This document shows, one piece after another, positions 51,362-61,286 of a stretch of 64,000 bases of DNA. The stretch is from Allopseudospirillum japonicum. Its GTDB lineage: Bacteria > Pseudomonadota > Gammaproteobacteria > Pseudomonadales > Halomonadaceae. Numbering within the stretch: position 1 is the stretch's first letter; each line of letters begins with the position of its first letter. The notes beneath the pieces were generated by a model. It searched no databases. It had not been told where the DNA came from and saw only the letters and a list, made by a program, of their open reading frames with translations. The translations under genes were made by a program, and so were the position numbers. The stretch spans positions 87,685-151,684 of the forward strand of contig NZ_FNYH01000009.1 in assembly GCF_900108915.1 (NCBI RefSeq). The letters run 5' to 3'.

Positions 51362-53935
51362 ATGACCATCGCCAAACATGCCTTACTTAATGATCTTTTT
51401 GTCAGTGATGATGTGCCTGTCGGTCAGCTCATTCATTCTGGGTTACTCACCTGCCCACCGGAGACTTGTTTAAGTGAGGCTGCACGTTTAATGCAGCAAG
51501 CCCATGTGAGCTGTATTTTAATCCAAGATCCTGAAACCCAAGCTTTAGTTGGGATTTGGAGCGAAGGCGATGCAAGACGCTTAGACTTTACTGACCGTCA
51601 GCTGATATCACGCCCTATTGGTGATTTTATGAGCCATCCGGTACGTTCTGTGCCTGCGTCTTGGTCGCTCAATCAAGTGGGGATGAAACTAAAACGCGAA
51701 GGAGTACGACGTTTGCTTGTCATTCAAGATGAAGACCAACGTCCTTTAGGTATAGTAACGCAAACTGATGTCGTACGTCAGCAAGGATTAGAACACTATT
51801 TATATATGCGAGAAGTTGGTTCAGCGATTCGCCAACCACCTTTGGTACTAGATGCACGCATGCCTGTTGCCGAGGCGGTGCACACACTACAAGAAAGCAA
51901 TTCAGAAGCAGCCATTGTGGCTTACCCTCAAGATCTACACCACCCTTGGGGCATTATTACCGAACGCGATTTAATTCGCTTACTAGCAGATGCACAAAAT
52001 TATGTGTGTTTAGGTGACATTGCGACTCATCAGCTTTTATCTGTTGAACCGGATACCAGTTTAATTGCTGCGGTTAATATTTTACGTGAGAAAAAATTTC
52101 GTCATTTAGGCGTCATTGGGCCACAAGGTCAGCCGATCGGTTTACTTTCCCTAGGCGATATTCTTGCAAGTGTTGAATATGCTTATGTTAACCGCCTACG
52201 AGAGGCCCTTAGCGCACGCGATTCTGCATTAAAAGCTTCTATGGAACACTTGCGCTTAGCACAAAAAGTCATCGAAGTTTCCTTAGATGGCATTATTATT
52301 ACAGATGCACGGGGCATTATTGAATCGGTGAATCCCAGTTTTACAGAATTAACTGGTTATACCGCTGAGGAAGTCATCGGTAAAACCCCCAAGGTGTTAA
52401 GCTCTGGACGCCATCAAAGCAATTTTTATCAAAATATGTGGCAAGCGTTAAAGCAGCAAGGGTATTGGCAGGGCGAAATTTGGAATAAGCGTAAAAATGG
52501 TGATATTTTTCCTGAATGGCTCACTATTACTGCAATCCGTGATGAAAAAGAGCAGATTATTCAATATGCTGCCATTTTTGCGGATATTAGTGATCGCAAA
52601 CGCAAAGAAGAAAAAATTCACAATCTCGCTTATTTTGATGAGCTCACAGGCCTTGCTAATCGGCGTTTACTCAATGATCGTTTACAACAAGCCCTCAGCC
52701 AAGCACGCAAGCATGAGGCTATGCTAGCTGTCTTATTTTTAGACCTTGATTTATTTAAACGTATTAATGATTCTTTGGGTCATGCCAGCGGTGATCAAGT
52801 TTTAAGACGTGTCGCCCGTAGGTTACAAGATGCTGTTGGTACAGAAGATTCCGTTGCTCGTTTAGGTGGCGATGAATTTGTTATTTTGGTCCCTGAAGTT
52901 GAGCATCTGACCGATTTAGAACGCTTATCACACCGTATTATTGCCGCAATTCATCAACCGATGCAGATTGAAGGACAAGAACTCTTTGTTTCTACCAGTA
53001 TAGGTATTAGCTTATATCCACAAGATGCACAAAATACAGATGATTTATTGAAAAATGCCGATAGCGCTATGTATCGTGCTAAAGAAAATGGGCGTAATAA
53101 TTTCAGCTTTTTTACACAACAATTAGGACAAGAAACAAGCTCACGTTTAACATTAGAAAATGCTCTAAGACGTGCCTTGCATCAACAAGCTTTTCAACTA
53201 TTTTATCAACCTAAAATTGATATTCACCAAGGCAAACTCAAAGGTTTTGAAGCCTTAATCCGTTGGAATGATGAACATTTAGGTTTTGTCTCTCCGGCTG
53301 ATTTTATTCCTATGGCAGAACAACTCGGCTTAATTGATAGCTTAGGCAATTGGGTATTACATGAAGCCTGTCAACAACTTAAGTGGTGGCAAAAAGCCGG
53401 CTTAGACGTCGTCCCCATTGCTATTAATATCTCTGCACGTCAACTAGCAAGCCCACATTTTGAAGCCAGTATTCACCAAGCACTACAAGATTCAAAAATT
53501 CCTGCTTATTTATTAGAACTAGAATTAACCGAAAGCTGTTTTTTACCAGAACATGCCGAAGCCATTGCTTGTATGCTACATCGTTTACGCCAACTTGGGA
53601 TTAAAATCTCTATCGATGATTTTGGTACAGGCTATTCTTCTTTAAGCTATTTAAAACGTTTGCCTTTAGATACCTTAAAAATTGATGCCAGCTTTGTGCG
53701 CGAATTACCACATGCCCATGATGATTGCCAAATTGCAATCACTATTATTGCCATGGCAAAAGCACTCGGATTAAATGTCGTTGCAGAAGGCATTGAAACC
53801 TATGAGCAACTGACTTTTCTGCGTGAACAAGGCTGTGAACAAGGCCAAGGTTATTATTTAGGACGCCCGAGCCCTGCCAATCAAGTCGTTACTTGGTTAG
53901 CACAAGACTGGCATACCCAAGTTTACGACCATTGA
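51362..53935 (+). CDS. CBS-PAS-GGDEF-EAL protein (c-di-GMP turnover)
   Basis: Soluble protein of 857 residues. Four CBS motifs in two Bateman pairs occupy about 10-280 (VGIWSEGDARRL, PLGIVTQTDVVRQQ, PWGIITERDLIRLL, PIGLLSLGDILASV). PAS follows about 305-420 (DGIIITDARGIIESVNPSFTELTGYTAEEVIG), then GGDEF about 425-590 with GGDEF at 502-506, and EAL about 600-850 with E630-A-L. The inhibitory RxxD site reads GTED, so feedback inhibition is probably lost. EAL residues NISARQL, LELELTES, DDFGTG and AEGIET are present. ATG 51362 is preferred over an in-frame TTG at 51338. No membrane segment is visible. Confidence 0.9.
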   Translation: MTIAKHALLNDLFVSDDVPVGQLIHSGLLTCPPETCLSEAARLMQQAHVSCILIQDPETQALVGIWSEGDARRLDFTDRQLISRPIGDFMSHPVRSVPASWSLNQVGMKLKREGVRRLLVIQDEDQRPLGIVTQTDVVRQQGLEHYLYMREVGSAIRQPPLVLDARMPVAEAVHTLQESNSEAAIVAYPQDLHHPWGIITERDLIRLLADAQNYVCLGDIATHQLLSVEPDTSLIAAVNILREKKFRHLGVIGPQGQPIGLLSLGDILASVEYAYVNRLREALSARDSALKASMEHLRLAQKVIEVSLDGIIITDARGIIESVNPSFTELTGYTAEEVIGKTPKVLSSGRHQSNFYQNMWQALKQQGYWQGEIWNKRKNGDIFPEWLTITAIRDEKEQIIQYAAIFADISDRKRKEEKIHNLAYFDELTGLANRRLLNDRLQQALSQARKHEAMLAVLFLDLDLFKRINDSLGHASGDQVLRRVARRLQDAVGTEDSVARLGGDEFVILVPEVEHLTDLERLSHRIIAAIHQPMQIEGQELFVSTSIGISLYPQDAQNTDDLLKNADSAMYRAKENGRNNFSFFTQQLGQETSSRLTLENALRRALHQQAFQLFYQPKIDIHQGKLKGFEALIRWNDEHLGFVSPADFIPMAEQLGLIDSLGNWVLHEACQQLKWWQKAGLDVVPIAINISARQLASPHFEASIHQALQDSKIPAYLLELELTESCFLPEHAEAIACMLHRLRQLGIKISIDDFGTGYSSLSYLKRLPLDTLKIDASFVRELPHAHDDCQIAITIIAMAKALGLNVVAEGIETYEQLTFLREQGCEQGQGYYLGRPSPANQVVTWLAQDWHTQVYDH

Positions 53936-53936
53936 G

Positions 53937-54680
53937 TTAATTTCCCTTAACGCCTGTACCCACTTCTAAAGCTTCAAACCAGTCAAGGAAGCGCTTAACA
54001 TCATCGCCCTGAAAAATCGAACCATGTTGAGGTGCTAAATATTCAATGTCTAGGGTACGGACACGGCGTATCCAGTCATCTTTTGCCCGATTAGAAGGCA
54101 TCCAACGTTGATGAAAACCACGCATATATTGGGTATGCTCTTGGAAGTTTTCTACAAATAAAGGCGTATTAGCTTCTGGCAATAAAGCAGCACCCACATC
54201 ACCACTCATCAGAATTTTAGCGACAGGATCATAAACATGGAAATTGCCAGAAGAATGCAAATAATGCGCAGGAATAAATTGCAATTCTACCCCACCCAAA
54301 CGCAAACTTTGGCCCTCATCTGGGATTGCTTTATATTCAATATGGTTACAACCAAAGTGACGCAAAAAACCTTCCCATAACCAAGGCGCATGTAATTGTG
54401 CATGTGGTAAAGTTTTATCCCACAATCCGAGAGATGAAATAATATCTGGGTCTTGATGCGAAGCAAATAAATGGGTGATGTGTTCAGCAGGAATATGATG
54501 CACAATCGCAGCTAACATAGCAGGAAATAATTCAATCCCACCTGGATCTAACAAAATCGCTTCTTTACCTGCACGAACCATATACTGATTTGTATCAATA
54601 ATATTTTGAGGACGCTCTGGATCACGTGCAAACATATACCAAGTATGTCCACGCCCTTCATATAATTTCTTTGTTTGCAT
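53937..54680 (-). CDS. Oxygen-binding di-iron protein (ODP), metallo-beta-lactamase fold
   Basis: Protein of 247 residues with the ODP/FprA-like metallo-beta-lactamase fold: AILLDPGG, the metal motif FASHQDPDIISSLGLW (H-x-D-x-D in place of HxHxDH), PAHYLHSSGNFHVYDPVAKILMSGDVGAALL and LAPQHGSIF. No flavodoxin domain is present. In spirochaetes and other bacteria ODP proteins bind Fe(II) and O2 and work with chemoreceptors. The gene directly upstream encodes a chemoreceptor-tip-like protein, which supports that role here. The Shine-Dalgarno is weak. Confidence 0.85.
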   Translation of the reverse strand: MQTKKLYEGRGHTWYMFARDPERPQNIIDTNQYMVRAGKEAILLDPGGIELFPAMLAAIVHHIPAEHITHLFASHQDPDIISSLGLWDKTLPHAQLHAPWLWEGFLRHFGCNHIEYKAIPDEGQSLRLGGVELQFIPAHYLHSSGNFHVYDPVAKILMSGDVGAALLPEANTPLFVENFQEHTQYMRGFHQRWMPSNRAKDDWIRRVRTLDIEYLAPQHGSIFQGDDVKRFLDWFEALEVGTGVKGN

Positions 54681-54698
54681 CTTTCGTTATCTCTTTTA

Positions 54699-55328
54699 TT
54701 AATATTGGTTATTACGCAGTAAACTACGACTTTTATGCGCAATGCTACGAATACGCTCAGCGGCCGTTTCTAACTTATTGACAATACCTTCTAAACCTAC
54801 TTTATAAGTATACTCAACTGTCGCAGCTTCTTGACGTGAAGTTGCCGCAACCACATGCGCAGCTAGCATACGTAATTCAATTTCATCTAGCAGCTCAGTT
54901 AACTGGCGTAAATGATGTTTTAACTGGCGTTGCTGCTGTAATTCATCTTGACGCGCTTGGTGAACTAGAGGACGCATATCCGCAAGATAACTAGCGCTTT
55001 GTGCTAATCTTTGCGCATGTTGAAAACGTCGTTTAGCCTCCGCCACATCCAAACGTTTCAGGGCAACCCGTGATAGCTTCAGCGCCTCGTGATTGATTTC
55101 CTGTACCAAACGTATGGTGTCACTGGCAAGCTCTATCATGTAATCGGTAATCGGGCGAAAGGTACGCACATTATCGCCTGCCCGTGCCACTAAAGCGCGG
55201 GCATTCATAGCCTCTAAAGAAATATTGCGTGCTTCACTTAAAACCGCACTTAATTGCGCTGCAACTGTGACTGCAGTTACAGAGAACCCTGAAATTTTCA
55301 GTAATATCTCGTCATCATCTGGCTTCAC
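54699..55328 (-). CDS. Small chemoreceptor-tip-like protein, ODP partner
   Basis: All-helical soluble protein of 209 residues, starting at GTG 55328 with AGGA 8 bases upstream. Residues 41-68 (MNARALVARAG...FRPITDYMIELA) align without gaps to the hairpin tip of chemoreceptors ([11 protein letters not shown]...[12 protein letters not shown]), sharing N, A, ARAG, R, F, D and L-A at matching positions. There is no TM, HAMP or sensor domain. Helices on both sides could form a short antiparallel coiled coil. It is 18 bases upstream of the ODP gene in one operon. CheA/CheW binding and oxygen sensing are inferred. Confidence 0.7.
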   Translation of the reverse strand: MKPDDDEILLKISGFSVTAVTVAAQLSAVLSEARNISLEAMNARALVARAGDNVRTFRPITDYMIELASDTIRLVQEINHEALKLSRVALKRLDVAEAKRRFQHAQRLAQSASYLADMRPLVHQARQDELQQQRQLKHHLRQLTELLDEIELRMLAAHVVAATSRQEAATVEYTYKVGLEGIVNKLETAAERIRSIAHKSRSLLRNNQY

Positions 55329-55387
55329 GGTATAATCCTGTTAAATAGCGCCTACAGCCGCTCACTGATTGATTAAGGTTATTTATA

Positions 55388-56227
55388 ATGTCAACGACGT
55401 CTGACTATGCCCAGCAACTAAACCAACACTATGCAGATACGCATATTATTCAACGTTTACGCGAAGCTTTAATCGCAGAAGATTTAGACCCAGACCATCT
55501 CACCTATGAAGATATTGCGACCTTAGACCAACTGCATGTCGGTGGACGGCGCGCTTCCTTACAGCTTGCCGACCGTTTACTTTGGCCCGCTGGACTGAAG
55601 GTGCTAGATTTGGGCTGTGGTACAGGCGGCAGCAGTCGCTTATTACATCAGAGCTATGGTGCCCAAGTGATCGGGGTTGATATTACCTCAGCATTTATTG
55701 AGATTGCTCGTTGGTTCAATCGTGCCACCGGCTGTGCTTCTATTGATATGCGTTGCGAAGATGCCTGCGCCTTATCTTTAGAATCAGCCAGCGTACAGCG
55801 CGTTTGGAGTCAACATACCTTAATGAATATCCCCCAAATTACGCAAGCTTTAAGCGAAATTAAACGGGTTTTGTTTCCTCAAGGCGCGCTTATTTTGCAT
55901 GAAATCGTCCGTGGGGAAAATCTCGAGCCACTCACCTATCCAGTTCCTTGGGCACGCAGCCCACATACGAGCCATTTGCTTAGTCTCACCGAACTCGATC
56001 AACATCTACAACAAGCAGGTTTTACCCCTTATCACCAAGCGGATATCTCTGCACAAGCACTCGCATGGCGCCAAAAACATAGTGATCGTGAAGCACGTGG
56101 GCAAACGGGCTTATTAACCCCTGAGCTTATTTTCGGAGCAGATTTTCTCAGTATGGGGGCAAATTTGATGAAAAACCTTGCCCAAGATAAGGTGCGGATT
56201 ATGGAACTCATTTATCACGCACCCTAA
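55388..56227 (+). CDS. Class I SAM-dependent methyltransferase
   Basis: Methyltransferase of 279 residues. Motif I is LKVLDLGCGTGGSSRLL, then VIGVDITSAFIEIARWFN, the acidic motif MRCEDACAL, and QGALILHEIVRGENLEPL. The N-terminal QLNQHYADTHIIQRLREAL and DQLHVGGRRAS stretches recall small-molecule or glycine-sarcosine-type methyltransferases; the substrate is unknown. It is divergent from the ODP operon, with a 60-base shared promoter gap, and convergent with kdsB. Confidence 0.85.
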   Translation: MSTTSDYAQQLNQHYADTHIIQRLREALIAEDLDPDHLTYEDIATLDQLHVGGRRASLQLADRLLWPAGLKVLDLGCGTGGSSRLLHQSYGAQVIGVDITSAFIEIARWFNRATGCASIDMRCEDACALSLESASVQRVWSQHTLMNIPQITQALSEIKRVLFPQGALILHEIVRGENLEPLTYPVPWARSPHTSHLLSLTELDQHLQQAGFTPYHQADISAQALAWRQKHSDREARGQTGLLTPELIFGADFLSMGANLMKNLAQDKVRIMELIYHAP

Positions 56228-56237
56228 TTTCTCATAT

Positions 56238-57008
56238 TTAAGCACTAGTGCTTTCTAGTGCTTGCTTGACTCTTTGGTAATCATCCCAAGTATCAATCCC
56301 TGCCGGCGGACTTTGGTGTGTGATGCCGACATAGATCCCCACACCCTGATACAAAGCACGCAACTGCTCTAATTGCTCTGCCATTTCCAAAGGCGCTGGT
56401 GGCCAAGTGACAAACTGATTCAGCAGATGTACACGATACGCATATAAACCTAAATGCCGATAAAAAGGGAAATTTTCCGGCAAGCTTTGCTGTGTATTTG
56501 GCGGTGCATCTCGAACCCAAGGTAAGGGCGCACGACTAAAATACAAAGCCATCCCAGCAGCATTCAGCGCTACCTTCACCGCATTAGGATTGACCCAGGT
56601 GGCATAATCTTGAATCGGTTCAGCGAGCGTCGCCATGCCTGCATTAGGTTCAGCGGCAAGATGGTGCGCCACTTGATTGATTAACTTTGGGGGAATTTGC
56701 GGCTCATCACCTTGCACATTCACCACAATTTCATCCGCATACCAATCTAGCTGGCTGACCACTTCTTGCAAACGATCTGTACCGGATGCATGTGTACTTG
56801 AGGTCATGCAGACTTGTGCCCCTAAACCTACACCCACTTCGGCAATCCGTTCATCATCTGTGGCAATCACCACACGTTTTGCCTCACTTGCACACGCCCG
56901 TTGATAGACATGGGCCAACATCGGCTGCCCCGCCAGCATCAATAAAGGTTTGCCAGGTAAGCGGCTAGAAGCATAACGTGCGGGGATAATCACACTAAAA
57001 TCTATCAT
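56238..57008 (-). CDS. kdsB: 3-deoxy-manno-octulosonate cytidylyltransferase
   Basis: Activates Kdo as CMP-Kdo for lipopolysaccharide inner-core synthesis, in the cytoplasm. The protein is 256 residues with [61 protein letters not shown] and the C-terminal [15 protein letters not shown]. Its ATG overlaps the ycaR stop by 4 bases (ATGA). It is the last gene of the lpxK operon. A dyad, AAGCACTAG/CTAGTGCTT (56240-56263), covers its final codons. Confidence 0.96.
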   Translation of the reverse strand: MIDFSVIIPARYASSRLPGKPLLMLAGQPMLAHVYQRACASEAKRVVIATDDERIAEVGVGLGAQVCMTSSTHASGTDRLQEVVSQLDWYADEIVVNVQGDEPQIPPKLINQVAHHLAAEPNAGMATLAEPIQDYATWVNPNAVKVALNAAGMALYFSRAPLPWVRDAPPNTQQSLPENFPFYRHLGLYAYRVHLLNQFVTWPPAPLEMAEQLEQLRALYQGVGIYVGITHQSPPAGIDTWDDYQRVKQALESTSA

Positions 57009-57211
57009 GCGCTCGCCTGTGGATATTTATGATCTAGGCGTTCCTCAGCACTCAGTACCCGGGCTTCATCTTCTAACATAACAGGAATACCTTCACGTAT
57101 CGGAAAAGCCAAAGCATCTGCACGGCAGATTAATTCTTGCTGCGTTTTGGCATAGACCAAAGGCCCTTTACAGATAGGGCAAACCAATAAAGCTAATAAT
57201 TGTTTATCCAT
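57005..57211 (-). CDS. ycaR: Trm112/UPF0434 family protein YcaR
   Basis: Small protein of 68 residues with a Trm112-type fold: [25 protein letters not shown]...[17 protein letters not shown]. The zinc-type CPIC pair and one later Cys (ELIC) are present. It is nearly always found between lpxK and kdsB, and its role in that setting is not established. It overlaps both neighbours (8 bases with lpxK, 4 with kdsB). Confidence 0.92.
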   Translation of the reverse strand: MDKQLLALLVCPICKGPLVYAKTQQELICRADALAFPIREGIPVMLEDEARVLSAEERLDHKYPQASA

Positions 57212-58361
57212 GTGCGTCCTCTCGATTCAAGTGAGTTCGGCCAGCCCATTGGGCTTGCCAAGTGTGACATAAGGCGATTAATTCCGGATCCACCTGCAAA
57301 TCGACACTGATAATATAATCTTGTGCGCGCAGGTAAGTTTGACATTTCACCACATCTTTCATAGTGACAACACAAGGGGCTGCATCGGCAAACTGGAATT
57401 CATCGCCTTGAAACTGATAATGATCTGGCCATAAATGTGCCTGTACCTGTAACTGGCAGTGTTGAGTTAAATAATCAATTAAGGGTTGTGGATAGCTAAT
57501 CCCAGTGACTAAATGCACTTGTGTCCCCGGTGGCCAAGGACATACTTGCATCCCAACAGATTCAGGCATGGCTTGGTTGATCTGTGCAAGCGGATGCCAT
57601 CGGTAATCAGCTAAACGGACCCCAATCCAAGGCAGCGCCTGCGCACCAGCGAATTCTTGTTGCATTTGCTGCAACTGTCCAGCTTGGCTTTGATGCACAA
57701 TCACAGCATCTGCTTGTAATAAGCGGCATCTTGGCTCTCGCAAAGGCCCCAAAGGCAAAAGCGCATTACGCCCCCAAGTACGCGCACCAGACACAACTAC
57801 CAGCTCATGCGTACGCGGCAAAGCATAATGCTGTAAGCCATCATCACTGATTACCAGATCGAGTGGATATTTTTTTTGCAGATATTGCAATGCGCTCAAA
57901 CGACAAGGGGCCACCACCACAGGACATGCTGTTTGCTGATGCAGCATCAAGGCTTCATCTCCGGCCGCAGCGACAGGTGAATTGACGGTGACTTCATAAG
58001 GATATTGAGGCGCACAACCACCATAACCACGGCTGATAATCCCCACTTGATAACCTTGTGTCTGCCAATACTGTGCCAGCCAACGCACTAAGGGCGATTT
58101 ACCACTACCGCCGACATGGAGATTCCCCACCACAATCACAGGAATCTCCAGCCTATATTGGGCTGCTTGTTGACGTAATTTGCATGCGCGTTTTTTGCTT
58201 ATATAAGCAAAAAGATGCGCCAAGCTCCACCAAAGCGGCATGAGCGCATACAAGACATAACGTCCCCAAGGCAGGTGACTTGCGGTATGCGGATACCAAA
58301 AGGCCTGTATACTTTGTTCTAGATAGGCGGCGATACGTCTACCATATCGGTTATTGATCAT
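57204..58361 (-). CDS. lpxK: Tetraacyldisaccharide 4'-kinase
   Basis: Phosphorylates the lipid A precursor to lipid IVA at the inner membrane. The protein is 385 residues, longer than E. coli LpxK (328). An N-terminal membrane anchor region ([24 protein letters not shown]) precedes the P-loop [20 protein letters not shown], then [24 protein letters not shown] and [19 protein letters not shown] 58361 (MINNRYGRR) is chosen; the open frame continues to 58460 inside msbA. It overlaps the msbA end by 11 bases. Confidence 0.93.
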   Translation of the reverse strand: MINNRYGRRIAAYLEQSIQAFWYPHTASHLPWGRYVLYALMPLWWSLAHLFAYISKKRACKLRQQAAQYRLEIPVIVVGNLHVGGSGKSPLVRWLAQYWQTQGYQVGIISRGYGGCAPQYPYEVTVNSPVAAAGDEALMLHQQTACPVVVAPCRLSALQYLQKKYPLDLVISDDGLQHYALPRTHELVVVSGARTWGRNALLPLGPLREPRCRLLQADAVIVHQSQAGQLQQMQQEFAGAQALPWIGVRLADYRWHPLAQINQAMPESVGMQVCPWPPGTQVHLVTGISYPQPLIDYLTQHCQLQVQAHLWPDHYQFQGDEFQFADAAPCVVTMKDVVKCQTYLRAQDYIISVDLQVDPELIALCHTWQAQWAGRTHLNREDAHG

Positions 58362-60120
58362 GTACTGACTCAGCACTAAATTGCATCTGGTGTAAATGCG
58401 CATAAGCCCCTTGGGCAGCCAGCAAGTCGGTATGCGTTCCTTGCTCAACAATGCGGCCATTTTCCATCACCACAATTTGATCGGCTTTTTCTATCGTCGA
58501 TAAACGGTGAGCAATCACCAAGGTAGTACGCCCTTGCATCAACTGATCGAGTGCCTGCTGAATATAGCGCTCAGACTCATTATCTAGTGCCGAGGTTGCT
58601 TCATCTAAAATTAAGATGGGTGCATCTTTTAATAAAGCACGCGCAATCGCTAAACGTTGTCTTTGCCCACCAGAAAGGGTGACCCCATTATCACCAATAA
58701 AAGTATCAAAACCTTGCGGTAGCGCTTCAATAAAATCCAAGGCATAGGCAGCTTTGGCTGCGGCATAAATTTGTTCCTCCGTCGCATCCGCCTGCCCATA
58801 GGCAATATTATTCGCCACAGTATCGTTAAATAAAGTCACCTGCTGGGTGACCAAGGCCACTTGCGCGCGCAGGCTTGCCAAAGTGAAATCTTGGATGGCT
58901 CGACCATCTAGCGCAATACTGCCCTGATCTGCGTGATAAAGCCGTGGAATTAGGCTTGCCAAAGTCGATTTACCACTGCCTGAACGCCCCACTAACGCTA
59001 GCATTTGCCCTGCAGGAATGGCTAAATTAATGTCTTGCAGAGCTTCTTTCTCCGCCCCTGGATAACGAAAACTCAGATCACGAATATGCAAATGCCCTTG
59101 GGCTTTTTCAGTCAGCACCAAAGTCCCTGTGTCTTGTTCAGGTGCCGTATCTAATTGCTGGAACACATCTTGTGCCGCCGCCAGCCCGCGCTGAATAATG
59201 CTATTGATTTCCGTCAGTTGACGCATGGGCTTGGCAAGCAGGGCTGCGGCAGTAATAAAAGCGATAAATTCGCCTGGGGTCATACTTTGCAAGAGTTCAG
59301 GTGACAAAGCCAGCCATACCAAAAAGCCCATCGCCAAAGCAATAATTAATTGAATCACGGGTGTGCTAATAGCTTTGGTAAGGGCCATTTTCATACTTTG
59401 TTGGCGGTTGTATAAACTGGCATGCAAAAAGCGCTCACGCTCATAAGCTTCACCACCGAAAGTACGCACCACACGATACCCGCTAATGGCCTCTGAAGCC
59501 ACGTGTGTCACATCCCCCATAGAATTTTGAATACGACGACTGATACGACGAAAACGCCGGCTGGCGTAACTGACCACTAAACCAATTAGGGGAGTAATCG
59601 CAAGAAAAACTAAGGACAATTGCCAATTATTATAAAATAAATAGATCAGCAGGCCGATGACAAATAGGCCTTCACGTACCAAGATGGTCACCGCTTTGGT
59701 AGCCGCTTCTGTGACTTGTTCCACATTAAAAGTCACTTTGGAAATCAAGTGGCCGCTGGATTCCTGATCAAAAAAAGCACTGGGCAAAATCAATAGACGA
59801 TTAAATAAATCACAACGTAGCGCATGGACTAAATGCCGGCCAACATATTCCATATAATAGGTCCCTAAAAAGGTTCCCAAGCCACGCACAGCAAATACCG
59901 CAACCATTAAACTAGGAAAGAGCCAGCGTTCTTGGCTGACTTGGGCATTTTGAATTGAATCAATCAGATATTTCATCAATTCTGCGAGTCCTGTACTCGC
60001 ACCTGCATACAAGGCATAACCAAAAACACTCACGGCAAATGCCATCCAGTAAGGACGGACATAGGTCAGCAGGCGTCGGTAATCCTGCCATGCAGACACG
60101 CTTTCCTCGGTTTTATTCAT
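58351..60120 (-). CDS. msbA: Lipid A export ATP-binding/permease protein MsbA
   Basis: Homodimeric ABC exporter flipping core-lipid A across the inner membrane, 589 residues. Six TMs (about 25-310) precede the ATPase: Walker A ALVGRSGSGKSTLASLIPRLY, the LFNDTVANNIAYG segment, signature LSGGQRQRLAIARALL, Walker B ILILDEATSALDNE and the H-loop VIAHRLSTIEKAD. ATG 60120 is chosen with AAGGA 7 bases upstream; the open frame extends to 60159. It overlaps exbD and lpxK, giving a tightly coupled operon. Confidence 0.95.
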   Translation of the reverse strand: MNKTEESVSAWQDYRRLLTYVRPYWMAFAVSVFGYALYAGASTGLAELMKYLIDSIQNAQVSQERWLFPSLMVAVFAVRGLGTFLGTYYMEYVGRHLVHALRCDLFNRLLILPSAFFDQESSGHLISKVTFNVEQVTEAATKAVTILVREGLFVIGLLIYLFYNNWQLSLVFLAITPLIGLVVSYASRRFRRISRRIQNSMGDVTHVASEAISGYRVVRTFGGEAYERERFLHASLYNRQQSMKMALTKAISTPVIQLIIALAMGFLVWLALSPELLQSMTPGEFIAFITAAALLAKPMRQLTEINSIIQRGLAAAQDVFQQLDTAPEQDTGTLVLTEKAQGHLHIRDLSFRYPGAEKEALQDINLAIPAGQMLALVGRSGSGKSTLASLIPRLYHADQGSIALDGRAIQDFTLASLRAQVALVTQQVTLFNDTVANNIAYGQADATEEQIYAAAKAAYALDFIEALPQGFDTFIGDNGVTLSGGQRQRLAIARALLKDAPILILDEATSALDNESERYIQQALDQLMQGRTTLVIAHRLSTIEKADQIVVMENGRIVEQGTHTDLLAAQGAYAHLHQMQFSAESVHDQ

Positions 60121-60559
60121 GTGTTGATCCTTGGTTGTCTGGTCGGGCTTGCGTGGCAATATGCACTTTACTGATACCGAGTTGACCTAATACATCTAAG
60201 GCTAAGACCACAGCTTGATGCGGCGTTTGTGCATCAGCTGACAGCACGAGGGTATCCTGGTCTGCCAAGTTGGCTAACATGTGTTTCAATGCTTGCTGAT
60301 CTTGTGCGTCGGCTTGCTTAGCCTCGATGTTTGGCCCTAACAGCTGATATGCCCCTTGTGCAGAAATTTGTAGCTCGAAAATCTGCATTTCAATCGGTTG
60401 TTCCACTTGTCTACTGGCCTGTGGTAAGACCAAATCCAAGGCTTGAGAATCTTTAAACGTGGTTGAGACCATAAAAAAGATCAGTAATAAAAACACCACA
60501 TCAATCAAGGGTGTTAAATTAACTTGAATATCTTCAGTCACTTGGCGACGAAATTTCAC
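60113..60559 (-). CDS. exbD: ExbD/TolR family biopolymer transport protein
   Basis: Proton-channel partner of 148 residues. One TM near the N-terminus carries the conserved Asp in NLTPLIDVVFLLLIFFMVSTTF, followed by a periplasmic domain with DTLVLSADAQTPHQAVVLALDVLGQLGISKVHIATQ. It starts at GTG 60559, overlapping the exbB stop by 4 bases. In this locus the pair lies before msbA in many gammaproteobacteria. Whether it energises TonB-type uptake or lipid transport is unknown. Confidence 0.92.
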   Translation of the reverse strand: MKFRRQVTEDIQVNLTPLIDVVFLLLIFFMVSTTFKDSQALDLVLPQASRQVEQPIEMQIFELQISAQGAYQLLGPNIEAKQADAQDQQALKHMLANLADQDTLVLSADAQTPHQAVVLALDVLGQLGISKVHIATQARPDNQGSTHE

Positions 60560-61218
60560 ATATCACCCCGAGTATTGGCTATTTTCGCAGGATACAATTC
60601 ATCTAATAAGTGAATCGCCTCTTGTTCCATGCGCACGACCAAATCCCCTACACGGCGAATAAAAAAACGGTGGAACAATAAGGCAGGAATCGCCACCCCT
60701 AAACCAAAGGCCGTGGTCACCAAGGCTTTGGAAATCCCACCGGCAAGTAAACGAGCATCGCCTGTACCTTCAAGCATCAGCTGAGCAAAAACATCAATCA
60801 TACCCACCACAGTACCCAACAAACCTAATAGCGGTGTGATGCTGGCAAGCGTGCCTAACATATTCAAAAAACGTTCTAACTCATGCACTAAATGCGCAGC
60901 AGCTTCTTGAATACTTTCTTTACTTTGCTCGCGACCATGCGCCACTTGCTTTAAACCAGAAGCCAGCACAGCACCCAAAGGGGAATCTTGTGCCACCTCG
61001 TTAAGCCAAGTACGAGCACGTCCTTGCGCTAAATCTTGTTGCAGCTGGGGATTTTGTTGTAATTGACGCAATAAACCCTGTGCCAGCCCGCGTGGTGCAA
61101 TGCGGTTTGCTTGAATAAAAAGCACCCAAGTGCGTTCTAGGACGATGGCGAGCGCCAACAAGGAGCAAATCATCAGGGGCCAAATTAACAGACCGCCAGT
61201 TTCTAACATTGCCAACAC
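60556..61218 (-). CDS. exbB: ExbB/TolQ/MotA family proton channel protein
   Basis: Inner-membrane protein of 220 residues with three TMs: about 8-28 (GGLLIWPLMICSLLALAIVL), about 115-140 (LNMLGTLASITPLLGLLGTVVGMID) and about 160-185 (ISKALVTTAFGLGVAIPALLFHRFF). The family signature is in the second TM. It starts at GTG 61218 with AAGGA 8 bases upstream. It forms an operon with exbD, msbA, lpxK, ycaR and kdsB. Confidence 0.93.
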   Translation of the reverse strand: MLAMLETGGLLIWPLMICSLLALAIVLERTWVLFIQANRIAPRGLAQGLLRQLQQNPQLQQDLAQGRARTWLNEVAQDSPLGAVLASGLKQVAHGREQSKESIQEAAAHLVHELERFLNMLGTLASITPLLGLLGTVVGMIDVFAQLMLEGTGDARLLAGGISKALVTTAFGLGVAIPALLFHRFFIRRVGDLVVRMEQEAIHLLDELYPAKIANTRGDM

Positions 61219-61286
61219 GGCGAGTTTCCTTATGGGTTAGACAAGATCAAATTGGCAGGGATTTTAACCAAAAGGCGGCAGCTAGG

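Noticed and set aside
56240..56263. Dyad at the end of kdsB as an intrinsic terminator
   Set aside because: The stem is good but no T-run follows on either strand and it overlaps coding sequence.
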